Source: Streptomyces aquilus
Lineage (GTDB): Bacteria; Actinomycetota; Actinomycetes; Streptomycetales; Streptomycetaceae
DNA length: 64,000 bases
Direction of reading: 5' to 3'
Assembly (NCBI RefSeq): GCF_003955715.1
Contig: NZ_CP034463.1
Span: 8,370,001-8,434,000, forward strand
Shown here: piece by piece, positions 42,694 through 51,506 of the stretch
Layout: each line of letters begins with the position of its first letter
Position numbering within the stretch: position 1 is the first letter of the stretch
The notes under the pieces: model-generated
Told to the model about the DNA's origin: nothing
The model's input: the letters and a program-made list of their open reading frames with translations, nothing else
The model's database searches: none
Made by a program: the position numbers and the translations under genes

Positions 42694-43950
42694 ATGAGTG
42701 AAAAGCCGCTCGCCGGAATCAAGGTGATCGACTTCACCGGGGTCCAGGCCGGTCCCGCCTGCACGCAGATGCTCGCCTGGTTCGGCGCCGACGTCCTGAA
42801 GGTGGAGCGCCCCAACGGCGGCGACGTGACGCGCCGTCAGCTCAGGGACATCGAGGACCTCGACGCGCTCTACTTCACGATGCTCAACAGCAACAAGCGC
42901 TCCCTCGCCATCAACACCAAGACCCCCGAGGGCAAGGAGGTGCTGGAGAAGCTCATCAAAGACGCCGACGTCCTGGTGGAGAACTTCGCGCCCGGCGCCC
43001 TGGACCGCATGGGCTTCACCTGGGAGCGCATCCAGGAGCTGAACCCGCGCCTCATCTTCGGCTCGGTGAAGGGCTTCAACGACCAGTCGTCCTGGAACGA
43101 CCTCAAGGTCTACGAGAACGTCGCCCAGTGCGCCGGCGGTGCCGCCTCCACCACCGGCTTCTGGGACGGCCCGCCGACCATCTCCGGCGCCGCCCTCGGC
43201 GACACCAACACCGGGATGCACCTGGCGATCGGCATCCTCACCGCGATCATCGACCGGAACAAGACCGGCAGGGGCCAGAAGGTCTCCGTCTCCATGCAGG
43301 ACGCCGTCCTCAACCTCTGCCGCGTCAAGCTGCGCGACCAGCAGCGCCTGGAGCGGGTCGGCTACCTGGAGGAGTACCCCCAGTACCCCAACGGCGAGTT
43401 CACCGACGTCGTCCCGCGCGGCGGCAACGCGGGCGGCGGCGGCCAGCCCGGCTGGGTGCTCAAGTGCAAGGGCTGGGAGACCGACCCGAACGCGTACATC
43501 TACTTCACCGTCCAGGAGCAGAACTGGAAGCGGACGGCCGAGGTGATCGGCCACCCCGAGTGGGCCGAGGACCCCGAGTACGCCACCGCGCGCGCCCGGC
43601 AGTCGCACATCTTCGAGATCTTCGCGGAGATCGAGAAGTGGCTCGCCGACAAGACCAAGTACGAGGCGGTGAACATCCTGCGCGAGTGGGAGGTGCCCTG
43701 CGCCCCCGTGATGAGCATGAAGGAGATCGCCTACGACGAGGACCTGCGCAAGAGCGGCACGGTCGTCGAGGTCGAGCAGAAGGAACGCGGCACCTATCTC
43801 ACCGTGGGCAGCCCGGTGAAGTTCTCCTCCTTCAAGCCCGACATCACCGGCGCCCCGCTGCTCGGCGAGCACAGCTCCGAGGTGCTGGTCGAACTCGGCT
43901 ACGACGAGGAGACCATCGGCCGCCTGAAGGAGACCGGCGTCATCGTGTAG
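42694..43950 (+). CDS. frc: formyl-CoA:oxalate CoA-transferase (frc3, canonical type)
   Basis: This 418-residue class III CoA-transferase has catalytic Asp170 in LGDTNTGMH and an intact glycine loop AGGGGQPGW, both as in the well-studied Oxalobacter-type enzyme. It begins [20 protein letters not shown]. It swaps CoA from formyl-CoA to oxalate, regenerating oxalyl-CoA and freeing formate. Codon use is strongly GC-biased like its neighbours, unlike the two identical copies at 24070 and 29306. A long terminator hairpin follows. Confidence 0.95.
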   Translation: MSEKPLAGIKVIDFTGVQAGPACTQMLAWFGADVLKVERPNGGDVTRRQLRDIEDLDALYFTMLNSNKRSLAINTKTPEGKEVLEKLIKDADVLVENFAPGALDRMGFTWERIQELNPRLIFGSVKGFNDQSSWNDLKVYENVAQCAGGAASTTGFWDGPPTISGAALGDTNTGMHLAIGILTAIIDRNKTGRGQKVSVSMQDAVLNLCRVKLRDQQRLERVGYLEEYPQYPNGEFTDVVPRGGNAGGGGQPGWVLKCKGWETDPNAYIYFTVQEQNWKRTAEVIGHPEWAEDPEYATARARQSHIFEIFAEIEKWLADKTKYEAVNILREWEVPCAPVMSMKEIAYDEDLRKSGTVVEVEQKERGTYLTVGSPVKFSSFKPDITGAPLLGEHSSEVLVELGYDEETIGRLKETGVIV

Positions 43951-43957
43951 GCAGGGA

Positions 43958-44005
43958 CAGGTGAGTGGGGGCCGTTGCCTGAAAGGCAACGGCCCCCACT
44001 CACCT
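43958..44005. terminator. very long terminator hairpin
   Basis: A perfect stem of about 22 bp (CAGGTGAGTGGGGGCCGTTG and onward, paired with 43984-44005) with a tiny GAA-centred loop sits between the convergent frc3 and PAS genes. It probably acts in both directions. Confidence 0.9.
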
Positions 44006-44020
44006 GTGCGTTCAGGGAGT

Positions 44021-44446
44021 TCAGACGGCGGCCTCGGCACGCCGTCGCATCAACTCCCGCTCCCGCTCGCGCCGCGCGGTCACATCCCGGATGACCGCAC
44101 CGCAGTACATGTCACCGTCGGCGGCCGGGAGCATGACCACGCTGAACTCGATGGAGATCCTGCGCCCGTCCGCGGCCAGCGCGGGCACGTTCAGCAGATC
44201 GGCCTCTCCGTACTTGCTGGTGCCGCGGTCCATGGCCCCCTGGAAGCCGTCCCAGTGCCGCTTGCGGTGCTTCTCCGGGATGATGACGTCCAGACTTCGC
44301 CCGTCCACGTCGGCCGCCGAGAACCCGAAGATACGCTCCGCGCCTTGGTTCCAGTACCGGATGAGTCCGTCGCCGTCGATGATCACGATGCCGTCGGGCG
44401 CCTGGGCGGCCATTCCCAGGACCACCTCGGGATGCAGATCTTCCAT
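44021..44446 (-). CDS. single PAS-domain protein
   Basis: This 141-residue protein is little more than one PAS domain: APDGIVIIDGDGLIRYWNQG, AERIFGFSAADVDGRSL, and the PAC part MYCGAVIRDVTARRERE. GGAGG lies five bases before the ATG at 44446. No kinase, cyclase or DNA-binding domain follows. It could bind heme, flavin or a small ligand and act on a partner protein. Its place between frc3 and a GntR gene suggests a sensory role in the island, which is only positional. Confidence 0.85.
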   Translation of the reverse strand: MEDLHPEVVLGMAAQAPDGIVIIDGDGLIRYWNQGAERIFGFSAADVDGRSLDVIIPEKHRKRHWDGFQGAMDRGTSKYGEADLLNVPALAADGRRISIEFSVVMLPAADGDMYCGAVIRDVTARRERERELMRRRAEAAV

Positions 44447-44570
44447 GTCGCCTCCGAGCAGGGGCTGTGTCACTGGCATGGGTGAGGCGGGACCCTTGCG
44501 GCGCAGGGGGCGCTCCCCGCCACTCAGGGTCCCGCCGCCGACGAACCGTGTCGACGAAATATTGTCTACA

Positions 44571-44582
44571 GGATGAGATTGG
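44571..44582. promoter_or_regulatory. weak operator-like site before the second GntR gene
   Basis: ATTGTCTACAGG matches ACTG-YATR-CAGT at 9 of 12 positions. CTACAG here also has an inverted partner CTGTAG about 40 bases on. It lies between the PAS gene and the second GntR gene. Confidence 0.35.
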
Positions 44583-44686
44583 CGCCAGCAAGACTCCGGC
44601 CCGTTTGTGCGCCGTAGACTGTAGGCGAAAGCCAATTCATAATTGCCTCCTGCACGCAGCGACGACGCTGACGAGGAGGGGCCGTG

Positions 44687-45379
44687 ATGTTGTCGACGAC
44701 TGGCCTGCCACAGGGTGCGGTACCCAAGCTCGAACGTCCCGGCCCGCTGCGCGACCGTGTGTACGAGGCGCTCCTCGAACTCATCACCACCCGCGCTCTC
44801 CAGCCCGGCCAGCACCTGGTGGAGAGCGAGCTCGCCGGGCATCTGGGTGTCTCGCGTCAGCCGGTGCGCGAGGCGCTGCAACGGCTCAGCACCGAGGGAT
44901 GGGTGGATCTGCGCCCGGCGCAGGGCGCGTTCGTGCACGAACCGACAGAGGAGGAGGCCGACCAGCTCCTCACCGTCCGCACCCTCCTGGAGGCCGAGGC
45001 GGCCCGGCTCGCCGCGGCCAACGCCGACAGCACGGCCATCGCCGCCCTCGAGGAACTGTGCGCCGAGGGTGAGCGGGCCGTCGCGACCGACGACGTGGAC
45101 GGCGCGGTCGCGATGAACGCCCGGCTGCACGCGAAGATCATGGAGCTCGCGGGCAACGACGTCCTGGCGGAGCTGGCCGCCCAGGTCGACCGGCGGGTCC
45201 GCTGGTACTACACGCCGGTCGCGCGGCAGCGCGGACAGCAGTCCTGGACCGAGCACCGCGAACTGATCGCCGCGATCGCGGACCGCGACGAACAGCGGGC
45301 GATCGAGGCCATGCGGACCCACACCGAGCAGACCCGGAAGATGTACCACGAGCGAGGGAACCGGCCGCGCCGACGGTAA
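44687..45379 (+). CDS. GntR-family regulator, FadR/FCD type, copy 2
   Basis: This 230-residue protein starts at ATG 44687 (GTG 44684 possible) after GAGGAGGG. It is a clear paralogue of the GntR at 32015: both share HLGVSRQPVREALQRL, GWVDLRPAQGAFVH, a WYYTP segment and an acidic helical FCD domain. It ends the island on the right. Two related regulators with similar helix-turn-helix residues probably recognise the same ACTG-YATR-CAGT operators and may respond to different ligands. Confidence 0.9.
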   Translation: MLSTTGLPQGAVPKLERPGPLRDRVYEALLELITTRALQPGQHLVESELAGHLGVSRQPVREALQRLSTEGWVDLRPAQGAFVHEPTEEEADQLLTVRTLLEAEAARLAAANADSTAIAALEELCAEGERAVATDDVDGAVAMNARLHAKIMELAGNDVLAELAAQVDRRVRWYYTPVARQRGQQSWTEHRELIAAIADRDEQRAIEAMRTHTEQTRKMYHERGNRPRRR

Positions 45380-45537
45380 CCGCCCGGTCGCGCACGGTGC
45401 GGCCCCGAGCGGCCTTCCGCAGGTGGCGGGGGACGGCTGCCCAGCGGACGGATATGCAGGTGAAAGGCGCTCCGAAAGCTTGGTATTGTTGTCCATGTCG
45501 CCGCGGGGAACACCCCCGGCCAGGCGGCAGACACCTA

Positions 45538-45622
45538 GTCCGGGTGGCGGAATGGCAGACGCGCTAGCTTGAGGTGCTAGTGCCCTTTATCGGGCGTGGG
45601 GGTTCAAGTCCCCCCTCGGACA
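45538..45622 (+). tRNA. tRNA-Leu (anticodon GAG)
   Basis: The acceptor stem GTCCGGG pairs with CTCGGAC, with discriminator A at 45622. The anticodon stem CTAGC/GCTAG closes the loop TTGAGGT, giving anticodon GAG (reads CUC/CUU). A long variable arm (TGCCCTTTATCGGGCGT) and a T-arm GGGGGTTCAAGTCCCCC confirm a class II leucine tRNA. CCA is not encoded. Confidence 0.95.
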
Positions 45623-45634
45623 CAGAGAGTAACC

Positions 45635-45676
45635 ACAGCTGTGCGGGTCGAGGATCTCCTCGACCCGCACAGCTGT
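45635..45676 (+). terminator. tRNA terminator
   Basis: A perfect 20-bp stem (45635-45654 with 45657-45676) ending in TTTT follows the tRNA by 12 bases, a classic intrinsic terminator. Confidence 0.93.
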
Positions 45677-45776
45677 TTTCCGTGGCGTGCGCGGCCGTCG
45701 AATAATCATGTGCCGACCCACCCGCCCCCTCCCTACACTCACCTCAAGATCCGTGACGAACGAGGGGAGCCCGGCC

Positions 45777-45893
45777 GTGTGTGACCGCACCGCTGTCGTC
45801 GCTTCCCGTACCCGCTACGAGGTGATCCTCGTGTCTCCGGCCGCCCGGCGCCCGCTGCGCGGCCGGTGCCGGATGCCCGTCACGAACTCCTGA
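45777..45893 (+). CDS. 38-residue small ORF, possible leader peptide for the EF-G paralogue
   Basis: The GTG at 45777 follows GAGGGGAG by about seven bases. A TACACT hexamer at 45734-45739 could be the -10 of its promoter. The product starts [20 protein letters not shown] and is rich in Arg and Pro. It ends 77 bases before the EF-G-like start, with GC-rich dyads in between. The place and size fit a translational attenuator for a ribosome-acting factor. No family is recognised with certainty. Confidence 0.5.
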   Translation: MCDRTAVVASRTRYEVILVSPAARRPLRGRCRMPVTNS

Positions 45894-45970
45894 CGCATCG
45901 TCAAAACGAGTGTTTCGTACGGGAATTGCGCTGCCCTTTTGTCACGGAACACCTCGAAAGGCCATGGGCC

Positions 45971-48016
45971 GTGCGTACTCGCAGCAACCCTCTCACCACC
46001 GTCCGTAACCTGGGCATCCTCGCCCACGTCGACGCCGGCAAGACCACCGTCACCGAGCGGATCCTGTTCGCCACCGGCACCACGCACCGGCGCGGTGAGG
46101 TCCATGACGGCACGACCGTCACCGACTTCGATCCGCAGGAGCGCGACCGCGGCATCACGATCTTCGCGGCGGCGATCAGCTGCGCCTGGGACGGTCATCG
46201 CATCAACCTGATCGACACCCCGGGGCACGTCGACTTCGCCGACGAGGTGGAGCGCTCCCTGCGGGTGCTCGACGGCGCGGTCGCGGTGTTCGACGCCGTC
46301 GCGGGCGTGGAACCGCAGAGCGAGTCCGTCTGGCGGCAGGCCGACCGGTACGGCGTTCCGCGGATCGCGTTCGTCAACAAGATGGACCGCGCGGGCGCCG
46401 ACCTCGACGCCGCCGTCGCCTCCATCCGGGAGCGGCTGCACCCGGCGCCCCTCGTGGTGCAGCTGCCCATCGGCGCGGAGGACGGCTTCCGCGGGGTCGT
46501 CGACCTGGTCGGCATGCGGGCGCTGACCTGGGCCGACGGCGACGACATGGTCGTACAGGAGATCCCGGAGGCGCTCGCCGAGGAAGCGGCGCGGCGGCGT
46601 CGGGTGCTGGAGGAAGCGGTGGCCGAACTGCACGCCGGCGCGCTGGAGGAGTTCTGTGCCCGGTCGGCGCTCGACGCGCGGACGCTCGGCGAGGCGTTGC
46701 GGGACCTCACGCACTCCGGCGACGGGGTCGTGGTCCTGTGCGGTTCGGCCTACCGCAACCGTGGTGTCGAACCGCTGCTCGACGCGCTCGTGGCCTATCT
46801 GCCGTCGCCGCTCGACGTGCCCGCCGTGCGCGGCACCGGCGAGGGCGACGGGCAGGAGCGGCCCGCCGACCCGGCGGCGCCGTTCGCGGGGCTGGTGTTC
46901 AAGGTGAACGCCACCCCGACCGGGCGCCTCACCTACCTGCGGGTCTACTCCGGAACGATCGAGAAGGGAGACACGGTGTGGGACTCCGGCGTACGGCGCA
47001 CCGAGCGCATCGGGCGCATCCTGCGGGTGCAGGCCGACCGGCACGCCCAGGTGGAGCGGGCGGTCGCCGGGGACATCGTGGCCGTCGTCGGGCTGAAGGC
47101 GGTCCGCGCCGGGTCGACGCTGTGCGCGCCGGACGCCCCGCTCGTCCTCGAACCGCCCGGTGCCGCCGAACCCGTCGTGTCCGTGGCGGTCGAGGCAGTG
47201 CGGTCCACCGACACCGACCGGCTGGCCCAGGCGCTCGCCCGGCTGGCCGAGGAGGACCCGTCGCTGGTCGTGCGCACCGACCCGGAGACCGGGCAGACCG
47301 TGCTGTCCGGCATGGGCGAACTGCATCTGGAGGTCGCACTGGAGAAGGTGCGGCGTGACCAGGGGCTGGACGTCAACGCCGGGCGGCCGCGGGTGGCGCT
47401 CCGGGAGACCGTCGGGCGCGGGGTGTCCGGGTTCGTCTTCCGGCACGTCAAACAGGACGGTGGCGCGGGGCAGTTCGCGCATGTCGTCCTCGATGTGGAG
47501 CCGCTGCCCGTGGACGCCGGGTTCGAGTTCCGCTCGGCCGTCGTCGGCGGGCGGGTGCCGCAGGAGTACGTCCGGGCGGTCGAGGCCGGCTGCCGCGACG
47601 CCCTGGCCGAAGGGCCGCTCGGTGGTCACCCGGTGACCGGGCTGCGCGTCACCCTCACCGACGGGGCGACCCATGTGAAGGACTCCTCCGACACGGCCTT
47701 CCGCACGGCGGGCCGGTTCGGGCTCCGGGACGCCCTGCGCGCCTGCGCCATGGTGCTGCTCGAACCCGTCGCCGAGGTCACGGTCACCGTGCCGGACGCC
47801 GCGGTCGGCGGAGTGCTCGGCGACCTCGCGGCCCGGCGCGGTCGGGTCACGGGTTCGGCCGCGCGCGCCGGTTCGGCGGTCGTCACGGCCACCGTGCCGC
47901 TCGCCGAACTCTTCGGCTACGCGACCCGGTTGCGCAGCCGGACCCAGGGCCGCGGCACGTTCACGGCCCGGCCGACGGGGTACGCCCCGGCGCCGTCCGG
48001 GGTGACGGCTGCGTAG
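45971..48016 (+). CDS. elongation factor G paralogue (EF-G2 type)
   Basis: This 681-residue translational GTPase starts at GTG 45971 after GAAAGG. G motifs are [26 protein letters not shown] and FVNKMDRAG. Later EF-G domains are clear: domain II ([20 protein letters not shown]), III ([11 protein letters not shown]) and IV ([39 protein letters not shown]). It is shorter than and distinct from the housekeeping EF-G. Paralogues of this kind act in ribosome recycling or antibiotic protection. It is monocistronic, between the small ORF and a strong terminator. Confidence 0.92.
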   Translation: MRTRSNPLTTVRNLGILAHVDAGKTTVTERILFATGTTHRRGEVHDGTTVTDFDPQERDRGITIFAAAISCAWDGHRINLIDTPGHVDFADEVERSLRVLDGAVAVFDAVAGVEPQSESVWRQADRYGVPRIAFVNKMDRAGADLDAAVASIRERLHPAPLVVQLPIGAEDGFRGVVDLVGMRALTWADGDDMVVQEIPEALAEEAARRRRVLEEAVAELHAGALEEFCARSALDARTLGEALRDLTHSGDGVVVLCGSAYRNRGVEPLLDALVAYLPSPLDVPAVRGTGEGDGQERPADPAAPFAGLVFKVNATPTGRLTYLRVYSGTIEKGDTVWDSGVRRTERIGRILRVQADRHAQVERAVAGDIVAVVGLKAVRAGSTLCAPDAPLVLEPPGAAEPVVSVAVEAVRSTDTDRLAQALARLAEEDPSLVVRTDPETGQTVLSGMGELHLEVALEKVRRDQGLDVNAGRPRVALRETVGRGVSGFVFRHVKQDGGAGQFAHVVLDVEPLPVDAGFEFRSAVVGGRVPQEYVRAVEAGCRDALAEGPLGGHPVTGLRVTLTDGATHVKDSSDTAFRTAGRFGLRDALRACAMVLLEPVAEVTVTVPDAAVGGVLGDLAARRGRVTGSAARAGSAVVTATVPLAELFGYATRLRSRTQGRGTFTARPTGYAPAPSGVTAA

Positions 48017-48054
48017 TCCCGGGGCCGCGGTCCTGGGTCACAGGTCCCGTTGCC

Positions 48055-48093
48055 GGTTCGCGCCACGAACGAACAACGTTCGTGGCGCGAACC
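48055..48093. terminator. terminator hairpin after the EF-G paralogue
   Basis: A perfect 17-bp stem (48055-48071 with 48077-48093) with loop AACAA lies about 40 bases after the stop. It separates the EF-G gene from the convergent beta-helix gene. Confidence 0.88.
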
Positions 48094-48217
48094 GAAAGGG
48101 TGCCCCGGGGGCGGGGCACGCCGTCGACGGCGCCGTCGGCCGCTGGGCGCGGGAGACCGCCCCGGCGGTGCGGGCGGCCGTCGTGGCCGCCCGCACCTGA
48201 CGAGTCGTCAAGATCCG

Positions 48218-49963
48218 TCAGGGGTACGACACCACGGTGGACGGCACGGTCGACGTGCCCGACGTCGCCGCCCCCGTCTCGTTGATGACGTGCTCGTACT
48301 GGCCGTTGCCCCCGAGCGAGACGACCAGCAGGTCGTGGAAGCGCACTCCCGGCCGGTTCGGGGCGGCGAAGCCGTGGTGCTGCACGATCGTGGGGTCGAC
48401 GTTGTAGTAGCAGTAACTGCCGAGTCCCCAGCCCTCGTGCGTGGTGACGGCCTCGCCGACCCGGTAGGCCGCGTAGCCCTTGACCGCGCCGTTCTGGATC
48501 GCGGCCTGGTTCGGGGCGTCGTACGCCTTCTCGTTCTGGAAGAAGATCGTGCGGCCGCGTTCGCCGAACCACTGGACGTCGTACTTGTTGAAGTGCTCCA
48601 CGAACAGGCCGGTGGCGAGGACGTCGGAGCCGTTGACGACCACGCCGTAGTCCGCGCGGTTGGTCTCCCAGCCGACGCCCTCGCCGTGGTCGGCGCGCCA
48701 CACCCAGGTGTGGTCGACGATGGTGTGCCGGTTGTTGACGACCATGGAGGTGGTGGCCTTGCCGGGGCCCGCGCCGCCGATGCGGAGGAACACGTCCTGC
48801 ACGGTGGTGGGGTTGGCGGAGTGGTCCCGCCAGGCGCCGCTCGGGCCGACCTCCAGCAGGGACGCCGAGTTGACCGGGCCGGCGTCGACCAGGAAGCCGG
48901 CCAGCCGGACACCGTCGACGTCGGCGACCTTCAGCGCGGTGACGCCGTTGTCCGGCACGAGGGTCGCGTAACCCAGGCCCAGGACCACGGTGTTGGCGCG
49001 GTTCACCTGGATCGGCCGGTCGACGTGGTAGATCCCCGGCGTCAGCAGCAGGTGCAGCCCTTGGGTGAGGGCCTGGTTCAGCGTCGCCGCCGAGACGCCC
49101 GGCTTGGCGACGTAGAACCGCGACAGCGGCAGCGAGGTGCCCCGAGGGGTGCCGTTGCCCCAGGTCACCCCGCGTGCGTTGGTGCGCAGGGACGGCAGGA
49201 AGACCCGGTACTCGCTGCCGCTGAGGTACAGGAAGGGCTTCTCGCGGGAGACGGGTGTGGTGTCGAGAGTGGTGTACGGCGGGTTCGGGAAGCTCTGCGC
49301 GGGGGCGCCCTCGACGCCCGAGAACACCATGTTCCAGACACCGTTGAGCCAGCTGCCGATCGCGCTGTCCCTGGTGTACCACTGCTGCTGGGAGTACGGG
49401 CCGATCTGACCGTCGATGCGGCTGTCGGCGATGTAGCCGCCGCTGGCCCAACCGTAGCCGGTGGGCGAGAGGTTGAGGCCGCCGCGGACGTGCATCCGGC
49501 GGAACGGGGCGGCCTGCGCGACCGCCCAGCGGTTGGTGCCGTTCGCCGGGACCAGCGCCAGGTTCTCCGCCGAACGCCAGAAGTTCTGCGTGGCGTTGCC
49601 GCCGAACCAGCCCGCGTCGACCGTCACGTCCCCGTTGATGGTCGTGTCGTCGGGGGAGAGGCCGAGGCCCGCGATCGAGGTGTAGAAGCCGAGTTGGGCG
49701 TTGAGGCCGTGGTAGGTGCCGGGCTTGAAGAGCAGCGCGTAGCGGCCGGTGCCGAACTGGGCCGACTCCTGCTGGGCGAACACCGCGTCCAGCTTCGCCT
49801 GGATGTCAGGGGTGCTCGGGTCGAAGACCAGGACGTTCGGGCCGAGGTCGCCGCCTCCGGGGAGGGCGTTCGGGCGGCCCCAGGACGGGGTCGCGGACAG
49901 GGCCAGGGCGGTGGGGACCGCGGCGCCCAGGACGGTTCTCCGGCTGAGCGGGGACGGACTCAT
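48218..49963 (-). CDS. secreted right-handed beta-helix (pectate-lyase/GH55-like) protein
   Basis: This 581-residue protein has a twin-arginine-type signal (SRRTVLGAAVPTALALSA). The mature part has two pectin-lyase-like repeats: ALLFKPGTYHGLNAQLGFYT and LLLTPGIYHVDRPIQVNRAN, with PTTVQDVFLRIGGAG in the second. This resembles a streptomycete family often labelled adenylyl cyclase by mistake. It is more likely a polysaccharide-active or binding protein, perhaps on beta-1,3-glucan. It is divergent from a sugar ABC importer and shares a LacI-type operator with it. Confidence 0.8.
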   Translation of the reverse strand: MSPSPLSRRTVLGAAVPTALALSATPSWGRPNALPGGGDLGPNVLVFDPSTPDIQAKLDAVFAQQESAQFGTGRYALLFKPGTYHGLNAQLGFYTSIAGLGLSPDDTTINGDVTVDAGWFGGNATQNFWRSAENLALVPANGTNRWAVAQAAPFRRMHVRGGLNLSPTGYGWASGGYIADSRIDGQIGPYSQQQWYTRDSAIGSWLNGVWNMVFSGVEGAPAQSFPNPPYTTLDTTPVSREKPFLYLSGSEYRVFLPSLRTNARGVTWGNGTPRGTSLPLSRFYVAKPGVSAATLNQALTQGLHLLLTPGIYHVDRPIQVNRANTVVLGLGYATLVPDNGVTALKVADVDGVRLAGFLVDAGPVNSASLLEVGPSGAWRDHSANPTTVQDVFLRIGGAGPGKATTSMVVNNRHTIVDHTWVWRADHGEGVGWETNRADYGVVVNGSDVLATGLFVEHFNKYDVQWFGERGRTIFFQNEKAYDAPNQAAIQNGAVKGYAAYRVGEAVTTHEGWGLGSYCYYNVDPTIVQHHGFAAPNRPGVRFHDLLVVSLGGNGQYEHVINETGAATSGTSTVPSTVVSYP

Positions 49964-50015
49964 GGCGGCTCCTTGTTCGGGAAGTCCTTGTTCAGGAAGT
50001 GAACGACGGAAGGGT

Positions 50016-50029
50016 TGGGAGCGCTCTCT
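50016..50029. promoter_or_regulatory. LacI/CebR-type operator
   Basis: TGGGAGCGCTCTCT matches the 14-bp streptomycete CebR box TGGGAGCGCTCCCA at 12 positions. It lies in the 221-bp divergent region between the beta-helix gene and the ABC binding protein. Control by cellobiose or a related beta-glucoside is implied. The repressor gene is not in the window. Confidence 0.75.
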
Positions 50030-50121
50030 CGCCGAGGGATGCTTCAGGGTTCAAACGCGGACGTCAAGAGGTGTCGCCGAGTTCAACAAGTGCTGTTCAA
50101 CCCCTTGACGCGCCGAACGCC

Positions 50122-50151
50122 TGCCGTTTAACTCACGTCCTAAATTAAGCC
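50122..50151. promoter_or_regulatory. AT-rich dyad-like promoter element before the sugar-binding protein
   Basis: TTTAACTCACGTCCTAAATTAAG is unusually AT-rich for this genome and has TTTAA and TTAAG ends in partial dyad symmetry. A TTGACG hexamer at 50104-50109 lies upstream. The stretch may combine promoter and ROK- or LacI-type operator functions. Confidence 0.3.
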
Positions 50152-50184
50152 GTGAGTGCATTCCCTGAAGGGACACCAGGAGCC

Positions 50185-51501
50185 ATGCGCAGCATCCGAG
50201 CCGCGGCCGTAGGCGCCGTCACCATGTCTCTCGCCCTGGCCGCGTCGGCCTGCGGAGGCGGTTCGTCGACCGAGGGCGGGTCCAACGACTCGCCCAAGAC
50301 GCTCACCTACTGGGCCTCCAACCAGGGGGCGAGCGTCGAGATCGACAAGAAGGTCCTCCAGCCGGAACTCGACAAGTTCAAGAAGCAGACCGGCATCGAG
50401 GTGAAGGTGGAGGTCGTGCCCTGGTCGGACCTCCTCAACCGCATCCTCACGGCGACGACCTCGGGCCAGGGCCCCGACGTCCTCAACATCGGCAACACCT
50501 GGAGCGCCTCCCTCCAGGCCACCGGCGCGCTGCTGCCGTGGGACGCGAAGAACTTCGCGGCGATCGGCGGCAAGGACCGCTTCGTCGACTCCGCGCTCGG
50601 CTCCACCGGCGCCGAGGGCAAGGACCCGGCCGCGGTGCCGCTGTACTCGATGGCGTACGCCCTCTACTACAACAAGAAGATGTTCGCCGACGCGGGCATC
50701 GCCCAACCGCCCACCACCTGGGCCGAGTTCGTCGAGGACGGCAAGAAGCTCACCAAGGGCGGCAAGTGGGCGCTCGGTGTCGAGGGCGCGAACCCCTCCG
50801 AGAACATCCACCACGCGGTCGTCTTCGCCAAGCAGCACGGCGGCGACTTCTTCACCGCCGACGGCAAGCCCGACTTCACCAACGACGGGGCGGTCGCCGG
50901 CGTCAAGGAGTTCGTCGACCTGATGGCCAAGGACAAGGTCATCGCGCCGGGCAACGCCGAGTACGCGCAGAACCAGTCGGTCAGCGACTTCGCCAAGGGC
51001 AAGACGGCCATGCTGCTGTGGCAGTCGGCGTCCGCGAACCTCAAGTCCCAGGGCATGAGCGAGGACTCCTTCGGCATCGCCCCGGTGCCCGTGCAGTCCG
51101 GCACGCCCGGCACCGGCACCGGCGTCAACTCGATGGTGATGGGCATCAACCTGGCCGTCTTCAAGAACTCCGACAACCTCGACGGCGCCAAGAAGTTCGT
51201 GAAGTTCATGACGAGCGACGCCGAGCAGAAGATCCTCAACACCGCCTACAGCTCCATCCCGCCGGTGAAGGGCGCCCAGGCGGACCCGGCCTTCAACACC
51301 CCCGCCAACGGCGTCCTGAAGAACACCCTCGCCACCAGCGCGGTCGCGGCCCCGCAGGTCGCCGACGAGTCGCAGTTCGAGACGGCGGTCGGCACGGCCA
51401 TCAAGGGCCTGTTCGCCGACGCGGCCGCCGGGCGCGCGGTGACCACCGAGTCGGTGAAGGCGGCCCTGGAGAAGGCCCAGGCGCAGATGCCGGCGGCGTG
51501 A
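50185..51501 (+). CDS. beta-glucoside-type ABC transporter substrate-binding lipoprotein
   Basis: This 438-residue extracellular solute-binding protein (family 1) has a lipoprotein signal with lipobox ASAC (Cys about residue 23). The domain includes TLTYWASNQGASVEIDKKVL, QGPDVLNIGNTWSASLQATG and AALPLYSM-like PLYSMAYALYYNKKMFADAG. Start ATG 50185 has AGGAG only two bases away and GAAGGGA at 11; GTG 50152 is an alternative. It delivers an oligosaccharide to the two permeases. The operator and the GH1 gene point to cello- or laminari-oligosaccharides. Confidence 0.92.
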   Translation: MRSIRAAAVGAVTMSLALAASACGGGSSTEGGSNDSPKTLTYWASNQGASVEIDKKVLQPELDKFKKQTGIEVKVEVVPWSDLLNRILTATTSGQGPDVLNIGNTWSASLQATGALLPWDAKNFAAIGGKDRFVDSALGSTGAEGKDPAAVPLYSMAYALYYNKKMFADAGIAQPPTTWAEFVEDGKKLTKGGKWALGVEGANPSENIHHAVVFAKQHGGDFFTADGKPDFTNDGAVAGVKEFVDLMAKDKVIAPGNAEYAQNQSVSDFAKGKTAMLLWQSASANLKSQGMSEDSFGIAPVPVQSGTPGTGTGVNSMVMGINLAVFKNSDNLDGAKKFVKFMTSDAEQKILNTAYSSIPPVKGAQADPAFNTPANGVLKNTLATSAVAAPQVADESQFETAVGTAIKGLFADAAAGRAVTTESVKAALEKAQAQMPAA

Positions 51502-51506
51502 CCCTG

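Noticed and set aside
48099..48200. An in-frame coding-like tail (GAPGAGHAVDGAVGRWARET and onward, ending in TGA at 48198).
   Set aside because: There is no start codon or ribosome-binding site in frame, and a terminator hairpin lies directly upstream. It could be a gene remnant but high GC makes chance open frames common.
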